Assembly (NCBI GenBank): GCA_046347045.1
Contig: JAXMGX010000002.1
Coordinates: 1-64,000, forward strand
Length of the DNA: 64,000 nt
Direction: 5' to 3'
Source: ZC4RG30 sp046347045
GTDB taxonomy: Bacteria > Pseudomonadota > Gammaproteobacteria > Steroidobacterales > Steroidobacteraceae
Below are positions 62,071 to 64,000 of the stretch, one piece after another; within the stretch, counting starts at the first letter, position 1; the number at the start of each line of letters is the position of its first letter. The notes below the pieces were generated by a model that ran no database searches, was not told the origin of the DNA, and was given only the letters and a program-made list of their open reading frames with translations. The position numbers and the translations under genes were made by a program.

Positions 62071-62138
62071 CGGTGGATTGCAAACCCGCGCCACGGCAGT
62101 GTCAACGGCCGGGCGCGGGCTTGCCGGCGCAGCCGTTA

Positions 62139-62819
62139 TCACTTGCCGCCGAACACCTTGCGCAGCAGCGCATTGGCCTGGCCCAGCGGGTTCTTGCGGA
62201 TGGCGGCCTCCTCGCGCGCCATGACCAGGAACAGCCCGTCCAGCGCCTTGCGCGTCACATAGCCGTCAAGGCTGGCGTCCTTCTGGTCGATCAGGCCCAG
62301 CGCGCTCGCCCTGCCCGCCACATCGTTGTACTGCTTCGCAAGCTGCACGCTCTCGGTGGCCTTGCTGACAATGGGCAGGAAGCGCTGCGTGAGCTTGTCC
62401 GACATGGCGCCGCGGAAATACTGCGTGGCCGCGTCCTGCGGTCCCTGCAGCAGCGCCACGGCATCCGACACGCTCATCTGCTTGATGGCATCCACGAACA
62501 GCGCCTTGGCTTCGGGCACCGCCGCCTCGGCGGCGCGGTTCATCGCCAGCTGCAGTGCATCGGTCTGCTTGCCCATGCCCAGCTTGCGCAGTTTCCGGGC
62601 TGCGTTGTCGAGCTTGCCCGGCAACGGAATGCGCACTTCCGGATTGCCCATGAAACCATCGGTCTTGCCCAGCACGCCCACCGCGGTATTCACGGCCTGG
62701 CTCAGCGCCGCCTTCAGGCCATCGGCGGTTTCGGACTTCGAGGTGGCCGCTGCCGCATGCGCGGAGGCGATCCCCATGGCCAGCATCACGGCGGCGAGCA
62801 TCATCGATTTCATCTTCAT
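62139..62819 (-). CDS. DUF4197 exported protein
   Basis: A 226-residue protein with a signal peptide (to about residue 23). GLKAALSQAVNTAVGVLGKTDGF, VRIPLPGKLDNAARKLRKLGMG, AMNRAAEAAVPEAKALFVDAIKQMS and GPQDAATQYFRGAM are the DUF4197 blocks. The function is unknown. ATG 62819 overlaps the hyi stop (ATGA). Confidence 0.88.
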   Translation of the reverse strand: MKMKSMMLAAVMLAMGIASAHAAAATSKSETADGLKAALSQAVNTAVGVLGKTDGFMGNPEVRIPLPGKLDNAARKLRKLGMGKQTDALQLAMNRAAEAAVPEAKALFVDAIKQMSVSDAVALLQGPQDAATQYFRGAMSDKLTQRFLPIVSKATESVQLAKQYNDVAGRASALGLIDQKDASLDGYVTRKALDGLFLVMAREEAAIRKNPLGQANALLRKVFGGK

Positions 62820-63610
62820 GTTTCTGCTCCCTGAAGATATGGACGGGCCCAGTGCAGCCCATCGGCAGTGCCATTCGCGGGCAGGTACTCGCAGCCGATG
62901 TGACCTTCGTAGCCCACGGCATCGATCTGCGCCAGCAGCCGGGGGAAGTTGATCTCGCCGGTGCCCGGTTCGTGGCGGCCCGGATTGTCGGCAATCTGGA
63001 TGTGTCCGATCCACGGCAGCAGCCGCTCGATGGAGCGCATCAGGTCGCCCTCCATGATCTGCATGTGATAGACGTCGTACTGCAGGCGGATGTTGTCGCG
63101 TTCGGCCGCCGCGATGCACTCCAGCGCCATGCGCGTGCCATCGAGCAGGTACCCCGGCACGTCCACGCGGGTGTTGATGGGTTCGATCATCACTTCAGCG
63201 TCCACCTGCGCCAGGCGATCGGCCGCGCGCACCAGGCTGCCGACGAAATGGTCGAGATGCCGCAGCCGGTCGGCGCCCGCGGGCAGCAGCCCCGCCATCA
63301 CATGCACGCGACGGCAACCGCCCGCCTCGATGTACCTCGCCACCGTCTCGAGGCCTTCGTCGAATTCACGCTCGCGGCCGGGCAGCGATGCGATGCCGCG
63401 CTCGCCATGTTCCGCGCGACCCGGCGGCGCATTGAACAGCACCCATTCGAGGTCATTGCCCTGCAGGCGCCGCGCGATTTCTTCCGGCGTCACGGCATAC
63501 GGAAACTGGCATTCCACGGCTCTGAAGCCGGCGGCGGCGGCGGCATCGATGCGCTCCAGGAAGGGCAGCTCCTGGAACATCGTCGAGATATTGGCGGCGA
63601 GGCGGATCAT
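62816..63610 (-). CDS. hyi: Hydroxypyruvate isomerase
   Basis: A 264-residue TIM-barrel enzyme that interconverts hydroxypyruvate and tartronate semialdehyde in glyoxylate metabolism. AANISTMFQELPFLERIDAAAAAGFRAVECQFPY, LFNAPPG, EPINTRVDVPGYLLDG, QYDVYHMQIMEGDL and HIQIADNPGRHEPGTGEINF match the family closely, including the metal-binding Glu/Asp/His. It complements the GlcDEF system, which makes glyoxylate, though no glyoxylate carboligase is in view. Confidence 0.9.
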   Translation of the reverse strand: MIRLAANISTMFQELPFLERIDAAAAAGFRAVECQFPYAVTPEEIARRLQGNDLEWVLFNAPPGRAEHGERGIASLPGREREFDEGLETVARYIEAGGCRRVHVMAGLLPAGADRLRHLDHFVGSLVRAADRLAQVDAEVMIEPINTRVDVPGYLLDGTRMALECIAAAERDNIRLQYDVYHMQIMEGDLMRSIERLLPWIGHIQIADNPGRHEPGTGEINFPRLLAQIDAVGYEGHIGCEYLPANGTADGLHWARPYLQGAET

Positions 63611-63675
63611 GCCGCTTACGATACCTTGCCGGTTACCCTTCGGTGTACGCTTTGGGCTTGAATGGGGGAGTCCTT

Positions 63676-64000
63676 ATGAAGACCGCGACCGGCCTGGCCA
63701 TCGTATTGCTCGCCACTGCCCTGGCAGCCTGCAATGGCCGCAACGCATCCCAACCCGTCGCGGCCAGGCCCGCGCCCGCCGCCGTCGATGACGCACGCAT
63801 TGCGCGCGCCGACGCCGAGCCGCAGAACTGGCTGGTGCACGGTGGCAACCAGCAGGCGCATCGCTATTCCGGCCTCGACCAGATCAATCCCGGGAACATC
63901 AGCCGGCTGAAGCCCGCGTGGTTTCTGGAGTTCGACACCTATCGCGGCCAGGAGGCCACGCCCATCGTGGTCGATGGCGTCATCTACGTGACCACCGCCT
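63676..64000 (+). CDS. PQQ-dependent dehydrogenase lipoprotein, 3' end cut by window edge
   Basis: My translation from ATG 63676 (after GGGGGAG) is open to the right edge, 108 codons. A lipobox LAAC19 ends the signal. EPQNWLVHGGNQQAHRYSGLDQINPGNISRLKPAW and QEATPIVVDGVIYVTT are the first propeller blades of PQQ alcohol/glucose dehydrogenases. The rest, including any haem domain, is outside the window. Confidence 0.82.
   Translation, partial: MKTATGLAIVLLATALAACNGRNASQPVAARPAPAAVDDARIARADAEPQNWLVHGGNQQAHRYSGLDQINPGNISRLKPAWFLEFDTYRGQEATPIVVDGVIYVTTA

Overview
The window reads as a dense, GC-rich gammaproteobacterial chromosome. No gap between genes exceeds about 300 bp, and I see no insertion sequence, phage gene or CRISPR array. 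The 7.3-22.2 kb block keeps the gene order I know from Pseudomonas aeruginosa: minor pilins, ispH, lspA, ileS, ribF, rpsT, murJ, obgE, rpmA, rplU, ispB. Large TonB-dependent receptors, PQQ enzymes and an MSHA pilus suggest a free-living aerobe of the Steroidobacter/Nevskia/Xanthomonas side of the class. That placement is inference.

Layout. 0-7 kb: a lipid A-type acyltransferase (cut by the left edge), an aromatic-type aldehyde dehydrogenase, a small cytochrome c, a large sugar-dehydrogenase-like lipoprotein with two haem motifs, and a divergent regulator/methyltransferase pair. 7.1-11.6 kb: tRNA-Thr and a type IVa minor pilin cluster with a very short PilY1 and one pilin gene on the opposite strand. 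11.6-22.2 kb: housekeeping genes and tRNA-Pro. 22.3-33.9 kb: a catabolic island with an outer-membrane receptor, an NAD-type quinate/shikimate dehydrogenase, a TetR regulator, a periplasmic beta-propeller protein, an MFS permease, two secreted esterases and a QuiC-type 3-dehydroshikimate dehydratase. 34.1-43.8 kb: an eleven-gene MSHA pilus operon. 43.9-45.2 kb: a hemerythrin fused to a stress-type repeat protein. 45.3-55.4 kb: one long minus-strand unit with a PQQ alcohol dehydrogenase, a permease and GlcDEF glycolate oxidase. 55.5-63.6 kb: an ATP-grasp/metallopeptidase pair, TonB, a HupE-parvulin-DUF3604 trio, DUF4197 and hydroxypyruvate isomerase. The right edge cuts another PQQ dehydrogenase.

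How the genes work together. The most interesting unit is the 22.3-33.9 kb island. Two separated promoters, one before the receptor-dehydrogenase pair and one before the quiC-esterase-esterase-permease run, carry the same 16-bp inverted repeat (consensus TACGAACTAGTTCGTA) inside the promoter. I infer one TetR-controlled pathway: import an ester of quinate or shikimate, cleave it in the periplasm, carry the product into the cytoplasm, oxidise it to 3-dehydroshikimate and dehydrate that to protocatechuate. Chlorogenate-like esters are a natural guess for the substrate.

The genome makes heavy use of 4-bp start/stop overlaps. All four forms occur here (ATGA, GTGA, TTGA and apparently CTGA), which indicates widespread translational coupling. 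The CTGA case would give the parvulin gene a rare CTG start.
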